Positions 8,392 to 17,001 of a stretch of DNA of 64,000 nucleotides are shown here, one piece after another. Source of the stretch: Alphaproteobacteria bacterium (GTDB taxonomy: Bacteria > Pseudomonadota > Alphaproteobacteria > JACAEB01); the NCBI GenBank assembly GCA_024236075.1, contig JACKLE010000006.1, forward strand, positions 1-64,000. The letters run 5' to 3'. The notes under the pieces were generated by a model. That model saw only the letters and a list, made by a program, of their open reading frames with translations. It made no database searches and was not told the DNA's origin. Position 1 is the first letter of the stretch; each line of letters starts with the position of its first letter. The position numbers were made by a program, and so were the translations under genes.

Positions 8392-9632
8392 GCGTCGATC
8401 GTGGAATTGCTGCGCCGCATTGCCGCCTGTGCGGCCGGCCGCTCGAGCAAACATTTGCGGATCTCGGCGAGACGCCGCTGGCGAACCGCAACCTGAAGCC
8501 CGGGGAGGAGGCCTGCGAAAAGCGATATCCGCTCATCGCGCGCGTGTGCGGGACGTGCATGTTGGTGCAGGTCGACAGCTCCGTCCCGCCGGAGGAAATT
8601 TTCTCCGACTACGACTATTTCTCGTCGACGTCCACGCAATGGGTCGCGCACGCTCGGCAATATGCCGAAGCGATGCGGCGGCGCTTCGACCTCGGCGGCG
8701 CGTCCATGGTCGTGGAAATCGCCTCCAACGACGGCTATCTGCTGCAGCATTTCAAGGCTGCCGCCATCCCGGTTCTCGGGGTCGAGCCGGCGGCGAATGT
8801 TGCGGCCAAGGCGATCGCCGGGGGCATTCGGACCGAGGTGGCATTCTTCGGCGTCGAGACGGCCGAGCGGCTGCGCAAGGACGGCTTTGCCGCCGACCTC
8901 ATGGCCGCCAACAATGTGCTGGCGCATGTTCCCGACGTCGTCGACTTTGCCGGCGGCTTCGCGGTCCTTCTCAAGCCCGAGGGCGTCGCGACGTTCGAGT
9001 TTCCCCACATATTGAGACTGATCGAGGGCGCCCAGTTCGATACGATCTACCATGAGCATTTCTTCTATCTTTCGCTGCTGGCGGCCGAACGCATTCTGAA
9101 GGCGGCGGGATTGCGCGTGTTCGATGTCGAGGAGCTGACGAGCCATGGCGGCTCCTTGCGCATATTCGTCTGCCGGGAGAACGCGGCGCACGAAACGACG
9201 TCGCGACTCGAAGCCTTGCGGGCGCTCGAGAGGGCCGCGGGGCTCGACGAGCTTTCGGGATATGCCGGCCTCGCCCCGCGCATCGAGCGGGCCAAGGCGT
9301 CGTTCCTGGATTTTCTGGCGCGGGCCAAGGCGGAGGGAAAGACGGTTGCGGCCTATGGCGCCGCCGCAAAGGGGAACACGTTTCTCAATGTCTGCAAGGT
9401 GCGCCATCCCGATATTGTGGCGGTCTACGACGCCAATCCGTCGAAGCAGAACAAGCTGACGCCGGGCAGCCACATCCCCATTCTCCCGCCCGCGCGGATG
9501 CTGGATCAGCGCCCTGACTTTGTCGTGATCCTGCCGTGGAACATCGCCGACGAGATACTCGCGGTTCTCCGGCCGCTGAGCGATTGGCACGGGCGCGCCG
9601 TAGTCGCCATTCCCGAAACGCGGATCCTTTGA
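8388..9632 (+). CDS. Sugar C-methyltransferase (NovU/TylC3 type)
   Basis: A 414-residue protein with the three-part layout of TDP/CDP-sugar 3-C-methyltransferases. An N-terminal zinc module has CRLCG and CGTC, the first followed by FADLGETPLANRN. The SAM domain has VVEIASNDGYLLQHF (motif I), NNVLAHVPDV and TIYHEHFFYLSL, and the C-terminal domain begins VAAYGAAAKGNTFLN. The HEH pair and surrounding residues are conserved in characterised C-methyltransferases. Placed between rfbG and an RfbC-like epimerase, it most likely methylates C3 of CDP-4-dehydro-6-deoxyglucose. The substrate is an inference from the operon; the enzyme class is well supported. Confidence 0.85.
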   Translation: MSVDRGIAAPHCRLCGRPLEQTFADLGETPLANRNLKPGEEACEKRYPLIARVCGTCMLVQVDSSVPPEEIFSDYDYFSSTSTQWVAHARQYAEAMRRRFDLGGASMVVEIASNDGYLLQHFKAAAIPVLGVEPAANVAAKAIAGGIRTEVAFFGVETAERLRKDGFAADLMAANNVLAHVPDVVDFAGGFAVLLKPEGVATFEFPHILRLIEGAQFDTIYHEHFFYLSLLAAERILKAAGLRVFDVEELTSHGGSLRIFVCRENAAHETTSRLEALRALERAAGLDELSGYAGLAPRIERAKASFLDFLARAKAEGKTVAAYGAAAKGNTFLNVCKVRHPDIVAVYDANPSKQNKLTPGSHIPILPPARMLDQRPDFVVILPWNIADEILAVLRPLSDWHGRAVVAIPETRIL

Positions 9633-9633
9633 G

Positions 9634-10179
9634 ATGCGCTTCCTGTCGACCGCCGTCGCCGGCGTAATGCTGATCGAGCCGGAGCTCATCAGGGACGCGC
9701 GCGGCTTCTTCGCCCGGCTGAGCTGCCCGGAAGAGATGCGCGCGGCGGGAATTGCGTTTCAGCCGCTGCAGACGAGCCTGTCGCGCAACGACGCCGTGCA
9801 CACCCTGCGCGGTCTGCACTATTGTCTCGAGCCGGAGGCCAAGCTCGTGCGCTGTGTCGTGGGCCGCATCTTCGATGTCGCGCTCGACCTGCGTGCGGGC
9901 AGCCCGACATACCTCAAACACACGGCCGCCGAGCTCGATGCCCGATCCGCCCGCGGCCTGTTCATCCCGCCCGGCGTCGCACACGGCTTTCTGACCTTGG
10001 AGCCGCAATGCGACGTGCTCTACCAGATCGATCGCATATTCCGGCCCGGCTACGATGCGGGGGTCCGCTGGAACGACCCGGCATTCGCGATCGCGTGGCC
10101 GGCCGAGCCCGAAGTCGTCAGCGACAGGGACAACGGCTATCCGGACTGGACCGGCCCGACCGGACGCCCTCACTCGTAG
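9634..10179 (+). CDS. dTDP-4-dehydrorhamnose 3,5-epimerase family protein
   Basis: A 181-residue cupin-fold epimerase of normal family length. RDARGFFARLS, the LRGLHY motif with the catalytic His, DVALDLRAGSPTY and FIPPGVAHGFLTLE are all present, and YQIDRIF holds the conserved Tyr. In rhamnose synthesis this family inverts C3 and C5; here it sits in a CDP-glucose pathway straight after a C-methyltransferase (1-bp gap), so it probably epimerises a CDP-4-keto-3-C-methyl sugar at C5, or at C3 and C5. Its end overlaps the converging MacB-like gene by 10 bp. I withhold the symbol rfbC because the pathway is not that of rhamnose. Confidence 0.85.
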   Translation: MRFLSTAVAGVMLIEPELIRDARGFFARLSCPEEMRAAGIAFQPLQTSLSRNDAVHTLRGLHYCLEPEAKLVRCVVGRIFDVALDLRAGSPTYLKHTAAELDARSARGLFIPPGVAHGFLTLEPQCDVLYQIDRIFRPGYDAGVRWNDPAFAIAWPAEPEVVSDRDNGYPDWTGPTGRPHS

Positions 10180-11378
10180 CGCAGCGCCTCGATGGGATCG
10201 AGCTGGGCCGCCCGCCGCGCCGGAAAATAGCCGAAGACGATGCCGACGAGCGCCGAGAAGAGAAAGGCGATCGCGACGATTCCGGGATCCAGCACGAAAG
10301 GCATCTTGAGGAGGCTCGCGCCCGCGCCGGCGACGGCGAGGCCGATGAGGATGCCGATGGTTCCTCCGAGCGAGGAGAGGAGCACCGCCTCGATGAGGAA
10401 CTGCATCAGCACGTTGCGCTCGAGCGCGCCGATGGCCAGGCGTATGCCGATCTCGCGCGTGCGCTCGGTGACCGACACCAGCATGATGTTCATGATGCCG
10501 ATGCCGCCGACGAGAAGGCTGATCGCGGCGATGGCCGAAAGGAAGCCCGTCAGCACGCCGAGCGTCGAGGTCGCGAACTCGGCGAGCTCCTTCTGGTCGC
10601 GCACGGTGAAATCGTCCGGCTCGCCGACGCGCACGTGCCGGCGCTCGCGCAGAAGCGCCGTGATCTCGTTGATGGCGCGCCCGCGGGCCTCCTCGGTCTT
10701 CGCGGAGGCATAGATCAGCTCGACGTCGCGCGTGCCGGAGATGCGGCGCTGGACGAGCTCCAGGGGCGCGAGCACGAAATTGTCCTGGTCTGAGCCGAGG
10801 GCCGAGGCGCCCTTCTCCTCGAGGACGCCGATGATTTCGCAGGGGATCTGGCCGAGGCGGATCTTCTCCCCGAGCGGAGACTGCGCGCCGAAGAGATCCT
10901 TCCTGAGGCTCGCGCCGAGGACGCACACGCCGCGCCCGGAGCGCAGCTCCGCGTCGGAGAAGCTGCGCCCCTCGACGACCTGCCAGTCGCGCACCTCCTC
11001 ATAGCCCTGGTCCGTGCCGTTGACCTGGGTGCGCCGGTTCGCGTTGCCGTAGACGGCCTGCACGCTGCGCGAGACGACGCCCGCCACCGCCGAGACGCTC
11101 GTCACCTCGGTGCGGATGGCGTGCACGTCCTCCGGCTTGAAGGGCGGGGCGGGAAGAACCTCGCCGGTCGTCGAATTGGTCGTGGCCGGAAAGATGATGA
11201 TGAGGTTCGAGCCGAGGCCCGAGATCTGGTTCGAGACATAGGCCGTCGCGCCGCCGCCGAGCGTCACCATGGCGATGACCGCGGCGACGCCGATGATGAT
11301 GCCGAGCACGGTGAGGCCCGAGCGCAGGAGGTTGTTCATGATCTCGCGCCAGGCGAGGCGCACGGCGCTCCAGATCAC
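10170..11378 (-). CDS. MacB-like FtsX-family ABC transporter permease
   Basis: A 402-residue membrane protein with an N-terminal transmembrane helix (after WREIMNNLLRSGLTVLGIIIG), a large periplasmic MacB-PCD-like domain (about 50-270), and three C-terminal helices around FLSAIAAISLLVGGIGIMN, LLSSLGGTIGILIGLAVAG and VAIAFLFSALVGIVFGY. ERTREIGIRLAIGA is the MacB/FtsX coupling signature. Unlike E. coli MacB, the ATPase is a separate polypeptide. It overlaps the ATPase gene by 4 nt and completes a MacA-ATPase-permease operon that works by mechanotransmission, probably with a TolC-like channel encoded elsewhere. The substrate is unknown. Confidence 0.9.
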   Translation of the reverse strand: MIWSAVRLAWREIMNNLLRSGLTVLGIIIGVAAVIAMVTLGGGATAYVSNQISGLGSNLIIIFPATTNSTTGEVLPAPPFKPEDVHAIRTEVTSVSAVAGVVSRSVQAVYGNANRRTQVNGTDQGYEEVRDWQVVEGRSFSDAELRSGRGVCVLGASLRKDLFGAQSPLGEKIRLGQIPCEIIGVLEEKGASALGSDQDNFVLAPLELVQRRISGTRDVELIYASAKTEEARGRAINEITALLRERRHVRVGEPDDFTVRDQKELAEFATSTLGVLTGFLSAIAAISLLVGGIGIMNIMLVSVTERTREIGIRLAIGALERNVLMQFLIEAVLLSSLGGTIGILIGLAVAGAGASLLKMPFVLDPGIVAIAFLFSALVGIVFGYFPARRAAQLDPIEALRYE

Positions 11379-12088
11379 GGCACCGCCTCCCGGACGCGCG
11401 CCTCGTCGCTCGCGATGTGGCCGTCGCGGAAGACGAGCGTGCGGCGCGCATATTCGGCCATGTCGGGCTCATGAGTCACGACGAGCACGGTGAGGCCGTT
11501 CTCCCGATTGAGCGCGGTGAGGAGGCGCATGATCTCGTGGCTGCGCTCCGAGTCGAGATTGCCCGTGGGCTCGTCGGCGAGAAGGATGGCGGGCTCGGTC
11601 ACGATGGCGCGCGCTATGGCGACGCGCTGCTGCTGGCCGCCCGACAGCTCGGCCGAGGTGTGATGCTCGCGCCCTTCGAGGCCGACGGCCCGAAGCGCCG
11701 CGAGGGCGCGCTTGCGCCGCTGGCCGGGCGCCATGCCGCGATAGACCAGCGGCAGCTCGACATTCTCGAGCGCCGTCGTGCGCTTCAGGAGATTGAAGCC
11801 CTGGAAGACGAAGCCGAGATAGTTGCGCCGCAGAAGCGCGCGCTGGTCGCGCGTGAGGCGCCCTATGTCGATGCCGCGAAAGAGGTAGTGACCCTGCGTC
11901 GGGCTGTCGAGGCAGCCGAGAATGTTCATGCAGGTCGATTTGCCCGATCCCGACGGCCCCATCACGGCGAGGAACTCTCCGTCCACGATGCGGAAGTCGA
12001 CGCCGTCGAGCGCCTTCACGAGCGTCTCGCCCGAGCCGTAGTAGCGGCGCACGTCGCGGAACTCGATGAGGGGCGGTCCGGATGCCAT
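11375..12088 (-). CDS. MacB/LolD-type ABC transporter ATP-binding protein
   Basis: A 237-residue ATPase with Walker A GPSGSGKS, Q-loop FVFQGFNLL, signature LSGGQQQR, Walker B ILLADEPTGNLD and H-loop VVTHEPDMA. It is intact, with the compact one-domain size of MacB-, LolD- and FtsE-like subunits. It energises the adjacent permease. It starts 9 bp after the MacA-like gene stop on the same strand and overlaps the permease by 4 nt, so the three products are made together. Confidence 0.92.
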   Translation of the reverse strand: MASGPPLIEFRDVRRYYGSGETLVKALDGVDFRIVDGEFLAVMGPSGSGKSTCMNILGCLDSPTQGHYLFRGIDIGRLTRDQRALLRRNYLGFVFQGFNLLKRTTALENVELPLVYRGMAPGQRRKRALAALRAVGLEGREHHTSAELSGGQQQRVAIARAIVTEPAILLADEPTGNLDSERSHEIMRLLTALNRENGLTVLVVTHEPDMAEYARRTLVFRDGHIASDEARVREAVP

Positions 12089-12097
12089 CGTCGGCTA

Positions 12098-13363
12098 TCA
12101 GCGGCGCGGCGGGCCGATCGAGAGGCTGAGCTTGCGCCCCGCATCGCCCGAGGCGAGGTTCGTGAGCACGACGTCGCCCACCGCGATCTTGCCGTCGAGA
12201 ACCTCCGTATACGATCCGTCGGACTCGCCCATCGTCACGGTGACGGGCTTGGGGCCCCCGCGCCACACCCACACGCGCCCGAGCTTCGCTCCGCCTTCGG
12301 CAGGCGGCAGCGGCTCGAACTTCTGCCCCGGCGGCGTGAAGCGCAGCGCCGAGTTGGGAACGCGCAGCGCGTTCTCGATGACGCGCGTGACGATGTCCGT
12401 ATCGGCGGTCATGCCGGGCTTGAGGAGAAGCTCCTCGTTCGGCACGCTGAGGATGCCGGGATAGGTCACGACATTGTTCACGCGCTGGGGCGCGTTGCGC
12501 ACCTCGCGCACGCGCGCCTCGAAGGTGCGGTCCGGATAGGCGTCGACCGTGAACTTGGCTTCCTGGCCGACATTCACGCGGCCGATATCGGCCTCGTCGA
12601 TGCCGACATGCAGCTCCATGCGGCTCAGATCCTCGGCGAGGACGAAGAGCACCGGCGTCTGGAGGCTCGCGGCGACGGTCTGGCCCACCTCGACCCGCCG
12701 GTCGAGCACGGTGCCGTCGATGGGCGAGCGGATGGTCGCCTTGTCGAGGTTGGATTCGGCGACGGCGAGCTCGGCCTCCGCGACCTGCACGGTCGCCTTG
12801 GCGCTCTCGACGCCGGCGCGGGCGCGGGCCAGCGCCGCGTCGCGCGCGTCGAGCTCCTGCGTCGAGGCGATCGAGCGCTCGGCGAGCGTGGCGGTCCGCT
12901 TGTAGGCCGCCTCGCTCTCCTTGACGGTCGCCTCCGCCTGCAGCACGCCCGCCTTCGCCTGGGCGAGATTGGCGCGCGCCTGCAGGACGCGGGCGGAAAG
13001 CTGGCTCGTGTCGAGGCGCGCGAGCTCCTGGCCGCGCGTCACGCGGTCGTCATAGTCGACGAAGATTTCGGCGATGAGGCCCGAGATCTCGGCGCCGACC
13101 TCGACCTGATTGATGGGCTTGATCTCGCCCGTGGCCGCGACGACGAGCGAGAGCGAGCCGCGCCGGATCTCCGCCGTCTCGAAGGCCGACCGGTCCAGCG
13201 TCCGATGCAGGCCGGACGAGACGAAATAGGCCGCCACGCCGAGGATCGCGAGAAGCGCGACGACCCACAGAAGCCAGCGACGCCGGCGGCGTCCCTTGCC
13301 GAGGCCGAGGGTTTTGGCGACCTCGGCGTCGCCGAGCGTGCTCTGATCGGCGGGCTTGTTCAT
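12098..13363 (-). CDS. MacA-like periplasmic adaptor (membrane fusion) protein
   Basis: A 421-residue adaptor. A basic cytoplasmic tail precedes one transmembrane helix (LLWVVALLAILGVAAYFVS, about 35-55). Then come a barrel-sandwich half (VEVGAEISGLIAEIFVDYDD), a long helical hairpin rich in Ala, Gln and Glu (about 120-220), the second lipoyl half (ATIRSPIDGTVLDRRVEVGQ) and a beta-barrel domain. It would bridge the MacB-like permease to an outer-membrane channel. It is the first gene of the operon; the 80 bp upstream (13364-13443) separate it from the GT39 gene and should carry its promoter. Relatives transport peptides, macrolides, siderophores or lipids, so the cargo is open. Confidence 0.88.
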   Translation of the reverse strand: MNKPADQSTLGDAEVAKTLGLGKGRRRRRWLLWVVALLAILGVAAYFVSSGLHRTLDRSAFETAEIRRGSLSLVVAATGEIKPINQVEVGAEISGLIAEIFVDYDDRVTRGQELARLDTSQLSARVLQARANLAQAKAGVLQAEATVKESEAAYKRTATLAERSIASTQELDARDAALARARAGVESAKATVQVAEAELAVAESNLDKATIRSPIDGTVLDRRVEVGQTVAASLQTPVLFVLAEDLSRMELHVGIDEADIGRVNVGQEAKFTVDAYPDRTFEARVREVRNAPQRVNNVVTYPGILSVPNEELLLKPGMTADTDIVTRVIENALRVPNSALRFTPPGQKFEPLPPAEGGAKLGRVWVWRGGPKPVTVTMGESDGSYTEVLDGKIAVGDVVLTNLASGDAGRKLSLSIGPPRR

Positions 13364-13443
13364 GAGCCCTTATACGTTGGGGATGGGGCAGGACCGTCGC
13401 CAAGGTTACCACATCCATGAGTTGATAAAGTATCGCCGCAACG

Positions 13444-15018
13444 TCAGCGGCAATCGCTCTCGGGAGCCGAGCCCGCGACGACGCGGATCGCGACCGTGCG
13501 CTCCGGCGCTTTCGCCAGCGCATGGACGAGGGCCCGGGTCTCCCCGAGGCGCGCGGCGTCGACTCCGGTCGCCGCCCGGGCATAGTCCGCGAGCGCGGGC
13601 GGCATGGCCTCGCTGCGCGCGATCCAGGCGATGAGGCAGCCGCCGGCGCCGCGAGGCGCGGGAAATATTTCCGGCGGCTGGCCGGCGGCGAGCACGCGCG
13701 CCTCGGGGAAGCGCGCGCGCAGATTCCCTCCGAGATACATGTCGTCGACGAGGATGGTGCCGCGCGCAAAGCCCAGCGCCCGGATCTCCTCGGCATAGAG
13801 GTCGAAGGGCTGATATTCCCAGCAGCTCCGGCAGCGCGCGGCATTGCCCTCATAGGCCGCGACGCGCGCGCCGAGGCCCAGCGCCGCGACCAGGATCGTC
13901 GCGCCGGCGAGGACCGTCAGCCGCGGCTTCATCGCCTCGGGCGGATAGGCCGCGCGCGCGAGCAGGAAGAGCAGCACGGGAAAGCCGATCAGCACCTGAT
14001 GGAGCCAGCGGGCCTTGAAATCCGTGGTGCCGAAAAGGAAGACGGGCAGCGCCATCGCGCCGGCGCCGAGCAGGACGACGAGGGCGTTTACGCGCGCCCG
14101 GTCGTCGCGCAGCGCCCAGGCGAGCCGGCGGGGAGACAGCGCGCGCGGAAAAAGTCCCGCGAAGACGAGCGAAAAGGGCAGCGTGAAGACGAATAGCGCG
14201 CCGAGAAGCGCGGAAAGCCCTTCCGCCCAGCCGAGGAGGAAGAAGGGCGCCTTGCCGCCCGCGACGTCCTCGGCGAGCGTCACCAGCGAATAGTCGTGCA
14301 GCGCGGTCCAGGCGAAATAGGGCGCCGTCAGCGCCAGCGCGACGCCGGCCGTGAGCAGGGCGCCCGCCGGCCTCACCCGGGCGCGCAGGGCGGGCGTCAG
14401 CGCGACGGCGAGCGCGGCCGTCAGCGGAAAGAGCGCGAAGACGTATTTCGCCAGGATGCCGGCGGCGACGACCGCGCCCGCGAGCGCATAGTCCGACAGC
14501 GGAGCGTCGCGCGTCACGAGCCGGGCGAGCATCAGGAAGGCCGCCGCGAGGAGGCTCATGAGCAGCACGGTGTGCATGAGGTCGACATGCGGGTAGTAGC
14601 CGACCGTGTAGGTGAGGAAGAAGGCGAAGGTGGCGAAGCCCGCGAGGCGCACATCCTCGAGAAAGGCGCGCGCGCCCGCGAAATAGGCGAGGAAGCCCGA
14701 GGCCATGATGAGGTATTTGAGGCCAGACAGGACCGGCAGCGAGAGGCCGAAGGCGCCTTGCGTGAGGCTCACGAGCCAGGTGATGAGCGGGGGATGGCGG
14801 AAGCGGTAGCCGAGCTTCAGGCTCTGCGCGAACAGCATCTGCTCCGCCTCGTCGAGCGTGAAGACGGGGCTCACCGCGAGGCGCACGAGAAAATGCGCGA
14901 GGCAATAGGCGAGGATGAGGCCGACGACGGTTCTGGGCTGCGCGAGCGCGGCGAAGGCGCGATCGAGAACGCCGCGCGCGCCGGCCGGCGCCGCGGGCGC
15001 GACGTCCGTGCCCCTCAC
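13444..15018 (-). CDS. ArnT-like family 39 glycosyltransferase (polyprenyl-P-sugar dependent)
   Basis: A 524-residue polytopic membrane protein with around ten hydrophobic segments. VSPVFTLDEAEQMLFAQ carries the acidic motif of GT39/ArnT/PMT enzymes (the Asp-Glu after the first helix), and YRFRHPPLITWLV follows as in that family. The C-terminal 120 residues form a soluble domain. I choose GTG 15018 because it overlaps the preceding GT2 stop (GTGA) and has GGAAGGG upstream; the frame continues open to 15828 but antisense-like. It probably moves a sugar from a polyprenyl phosphate carrier, made by the coupled GT2 gene, onto lipid A or another envelope acceptor. Confidence 0.8.
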   Translation of the reverse strand: MRGTDVAPAAPAGARGVLDRAFAALAQPRTVVGLILAYCLAHFLVRLAVSPVFTLDEAEQMLFAQSLKLGYRFRHPPLITWLVSLTQGAFGLSLPVLSGLKYLIMASGFLAYFAGARAFLEDVRLAGFATFAFFLTYTVGYYPHVDLMHTVLLMSLLAAAFLMLARLVTRDAPLSDYALAGAVVAAGILAKYVFALFPLTAALAVALTPALRARVRPAGALLTAGVALALTAPYFAWTALHDYSLVTLAEDVAGGKAPFFLLGWAEGLSALLGALFVFTLPFSLVFAGLFPRALSPRRLAWALRDDRARVNALVVLLGAGAMALPVFLFGTTDFKARWLHQVLIGFPVLLFLLARAAYPPEAMKPRLTVLAGATILVAALGLGARVAAYEGNAARCRSCWEYQPFDLYAEEIRALGFARGTILVDDMYLGGNLRARFPEARVLAAGQPPEIFPAPRGAGGCLIAWIARSEAMPPALADYARAATGVDAARLGETRALVHALAKAPERTVAIRVVAGSAPESDCR

Positions 15019-15806
15019 AGATCGCCCTTCCGGCCCGGCGGGAAGCTCGAGCGGCGCACGAGCCAGATCACGCCGAGAAGGTCGACGATGCCCGCGCCCA
15101 GGCGGCCCAAAAAGCCGTATTTCGAGGCGCCTGCCGTACGCGGACGGTCGACGACGGGGAACTCCATCACCTCGTAGCCCGCGCGGCGCGCCAGCGCCGG
15201 CAGGAAGCGGTGCATGCCGTCGAAGAAAGGCATCGTGCGGAAGGCTTCGGCGCGGATGAGCTTGAAGCCGCAGCCCGTGTCGCGCGTGCCGTCGTTGAGC
15301 GCGAAGCGGCGTATGCCGTTGGCGATGCGCGACTGCAACCATTTGAAGGAGCCGTCGTTGCGGCTCGTGCGCTGGCCGGCGAGGATGCCGACATTCCTCG
15401 GCGCGTTGGGACCGTTGACCGCGTTCCACGCGCGCATCACGTCCTTGGGATCGTTCTGCCCGTCGCCGTCGAGCGTCTGGAGCCAGGCTCCGCGCGCGAC
15501 GAGGCCCGCGGTGAAGAGCGCGGCGCTCTTGCCGGCGCGCCCCGTATGGGTGACCACGCGGATGTTGGGCCAGCGCTCGCGCGCCTCGGTCATCTCCTGG
15601 ACGCCGGAGTCCGACGAGCCGTCGTCGACGAGTAGGATCTCGTAGGGCACGCCCCCTTCCATCGCCGCGATGATCTCCGCGACGAGGGGAAGGACATTGC
15701 CGGCCTCGTTGTAGACCGGCACCACGATCGACAGCGAGACGGCGCTGGGCGCGTCCGCCGTGCCGCGCACGGGACTTACGGGCTTCGCGAAGTCGGTTTC
15801 GGCCAT
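15015..15806 (-). CDS. Dolichol-phosphate mannosyltransferase-like GT2 (polyprenyl-P-sugar synthase)
   Basis: A 263-residue GT2 enzyme: LSIVVPVYNEAGNV, YEILLVDDGSSD, TLDGDGQNDP (metal-binding DxD) and RDTGCGFKLIR are typical of DPM1/ArnC-like synthases. It lacks the C-terminal pair of membrane helices of ArnC, with only one hydrophobic stretch near the end. ATG 15806 is chosen for its GAGGGAG ribosome binding site 5 nt upstream. The gene is coupled by a 4-nt overlap to the GT39 gene, the usual partnership in which GT2 charges the lipid carrier and GT39 uses it. It starts 58 bp after the end of the peptide ABC importer genes on the same strand. Confidence 0.85.
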   Translation of the reverse strand: MAETDFAKPVSPVRGTADAPSAVSLSIVVPVYNEAGNVLPLVAEIIAAMEGGVPYEILLVDDGSSDSGVQEMTEARERWPNIRVVTHTGRAGKSAALFTAGLVARGAWLQTLDGDGQNDPKDVMRAWNAVNGPNAPRNVGILAGQRTSRNDGSFKWLQSRIANGIRRFALNDGTRDTGCGFKLIRAEAFRTMPFFDGMHRFLPALARRAGYEVMEFPVVDRPRTAGASKYGFLGRLGAGIVDLLGVIWLVRRSSFPPGRKGDL

Positions 15807-15864
15807 GGCTCCCTCGGGTCGGGGGCACGCTACAGCCTCCCCCACGGGATGAGAAGCCCGCGCG

Positions 15865-17001
15865 TCAGGCGTAGGGATCGGCGGCGTCGCGCAGCCCGTC
15901 GCCGAGGAAGTTGTAGGCGAGGATCACGAGGATCACCGGCACGGCGGGCAGGATCAGCCAGGGATAGAGCTCGACCGCGGCGATGGTCTGCGCCTCGTTG
16001 AGGAGGACGCCCCAGGAGGTGACGGGCGGGCGAAGGCCGAGCCCCAGGAAGGAGAGCGCCGTCTCGCCGAGGATCATGGTCGGGATCGAGAGCGTCGCGC
16101 TCGCCACGAGATGGCTGAAGAAGTTGGGCAGGAGATGCACGGCGATGATGCGCGGCCCGCTCGCACCCATGAGGAGGGCCGCTTCCGCGAAGGGCTCCTC
16201 GCGCAATGCCAGGAGCTTGCCCCGCACGGCGCGCGCGAGGCCCGGCCAGTCGAGGAGGCCCAGGATGAGGGTGATCGCGAAATAGACGAGCACCGGCGAC
16301 CAGGTGACGGGCACCGCCGCCGACAAGGCGAGCCAGAGGGGGAGCTCGGGAAGCGAGCGCAACGTCTCGATGATGCGCGAGATGACCGCATCGACCCGCC
16401 CCCCGTAATATCCCGCGAGCCCGCCCAGCGTGAGGCCGAGAACGAAACTCACCGCGATGCCGAGCAGCCCGACGGTCAGCGAGATGCGCGCGCCGTAGAC
16501 GATGCGCGAGAGGAGATCGCGCCCCAGACGATCCGTCCCGAGAAGAAAGAGGTCGCCCTCCTTCGCCGGGCAGACGAGGTGGAGATCGCCGTCGAGAGCG
16601 CCCCAGAGCCGATAGGCCTCGCCGCGGCAGAAGAAGCGCAGCGGCTCGACGCGCGTGCGGTCCGGCTCGTAGACGCGCACGAGACGGTCGAGGTCGACGC
16701 GCGCCGTCGTGCCGTAGACGAAGGGCCCGACGAGGCGCCCCTCGTGGAAGACATGGACGGCCTGCGGCGGATGGAGGATGGCGGAGGCGTGGCGCGTGGC
16801 CGGGCCGTGGGGCGCGAGAATCTCGGCGAACGGCACGGCGAGATAGCAAAGAGAAAGGAAGACCGCGGAGACGACGGCGAGGCGGTGGCGCAGGAAGCGG
16901 CGCACCGTCAGGGCGAGCGCCGAATGCCGGCCGCCCTCGGGCGCGGCGGTCGCCGGCTCGGGCACGAATGGCTCCTCGCTCACCCAGCGCTCGAGGGCCA
17001 T
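15865..17001 (-). CDS. Peptide-type ABC importer permease (DppC/YejE-like)
   Basis: A 378-residue permease with an N-terminal helix (LAVVSAVFLSLCYLAVPFAE), a large periplasmic insertion of about 110 residues, the signature GTDRLGRDLLSRIVYGARISL region and five further helices. ASGPRIIAVHLLPN is the EAA-type loop that contacts the ATPase. The long insertion between the first helix and GTDRLGRD is a feature of the YejE (microcin C/peptide) type rather than DppC. Its start overlaps the previous permease stop by 1 nt. It is the last gene of the importer set. Confidence 0.88.
   Translation of the reverse strand: MALERWVSEEPFVPEPATAAPEGGRHSALALTVRRFLRHRLAVVSAVFLSLCYLAVPFAEILAPHGPATRHASAILHPPQAVHVFHEGRLVGPFVYGTTARVDLDRLVRVYEPDRTRVEPLRFFCRGEAYRLWGALDGDLHLVCPAKEGDLFLLGTDRLGRDLLSRIVYGARISLTVGLLGIAVSFVLGLTLGGLAGYYGGRVDAVISRIIETLRSLPELPLWLALSAAVPVTWSPVLVYFAITLILGLLDWPGLARAVRGKLLALREEPFAEAALLMGASGPRIIAVHLLPNFFSHLVASATLSIPTMILGETALSFLGLGLRPPVTSWGVLLNEAQTIAAVELYPWLILPAVPVILVILAYNFLGDGLRDAADPYA

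Noticed and set aside
9385..10926. Open frame of 513 codons on the minus strand across the epimerase and MacB regions
   Set aside because: It crosses two unrelated genes and its sequence has no recognisable fold; MacB is read in another minus frame.
11417..13420. Open frame of 667 codons on the plus strand over the MacA/ATPase genes
   Set aside because: Composition is typical of a reverse-frame shadow (many Arg, His, Asp, Gly) and the minus strand carries clear ABC and adaptor motifs.
13444..15828. A single 794-residue GT2-GT39 fusion
   Set aside because: The GT2 motifs are in a different frame with its own stop at 15015; the upstream part of the long frame is antisense-like, so these are two genes overlapping by 4 nt.
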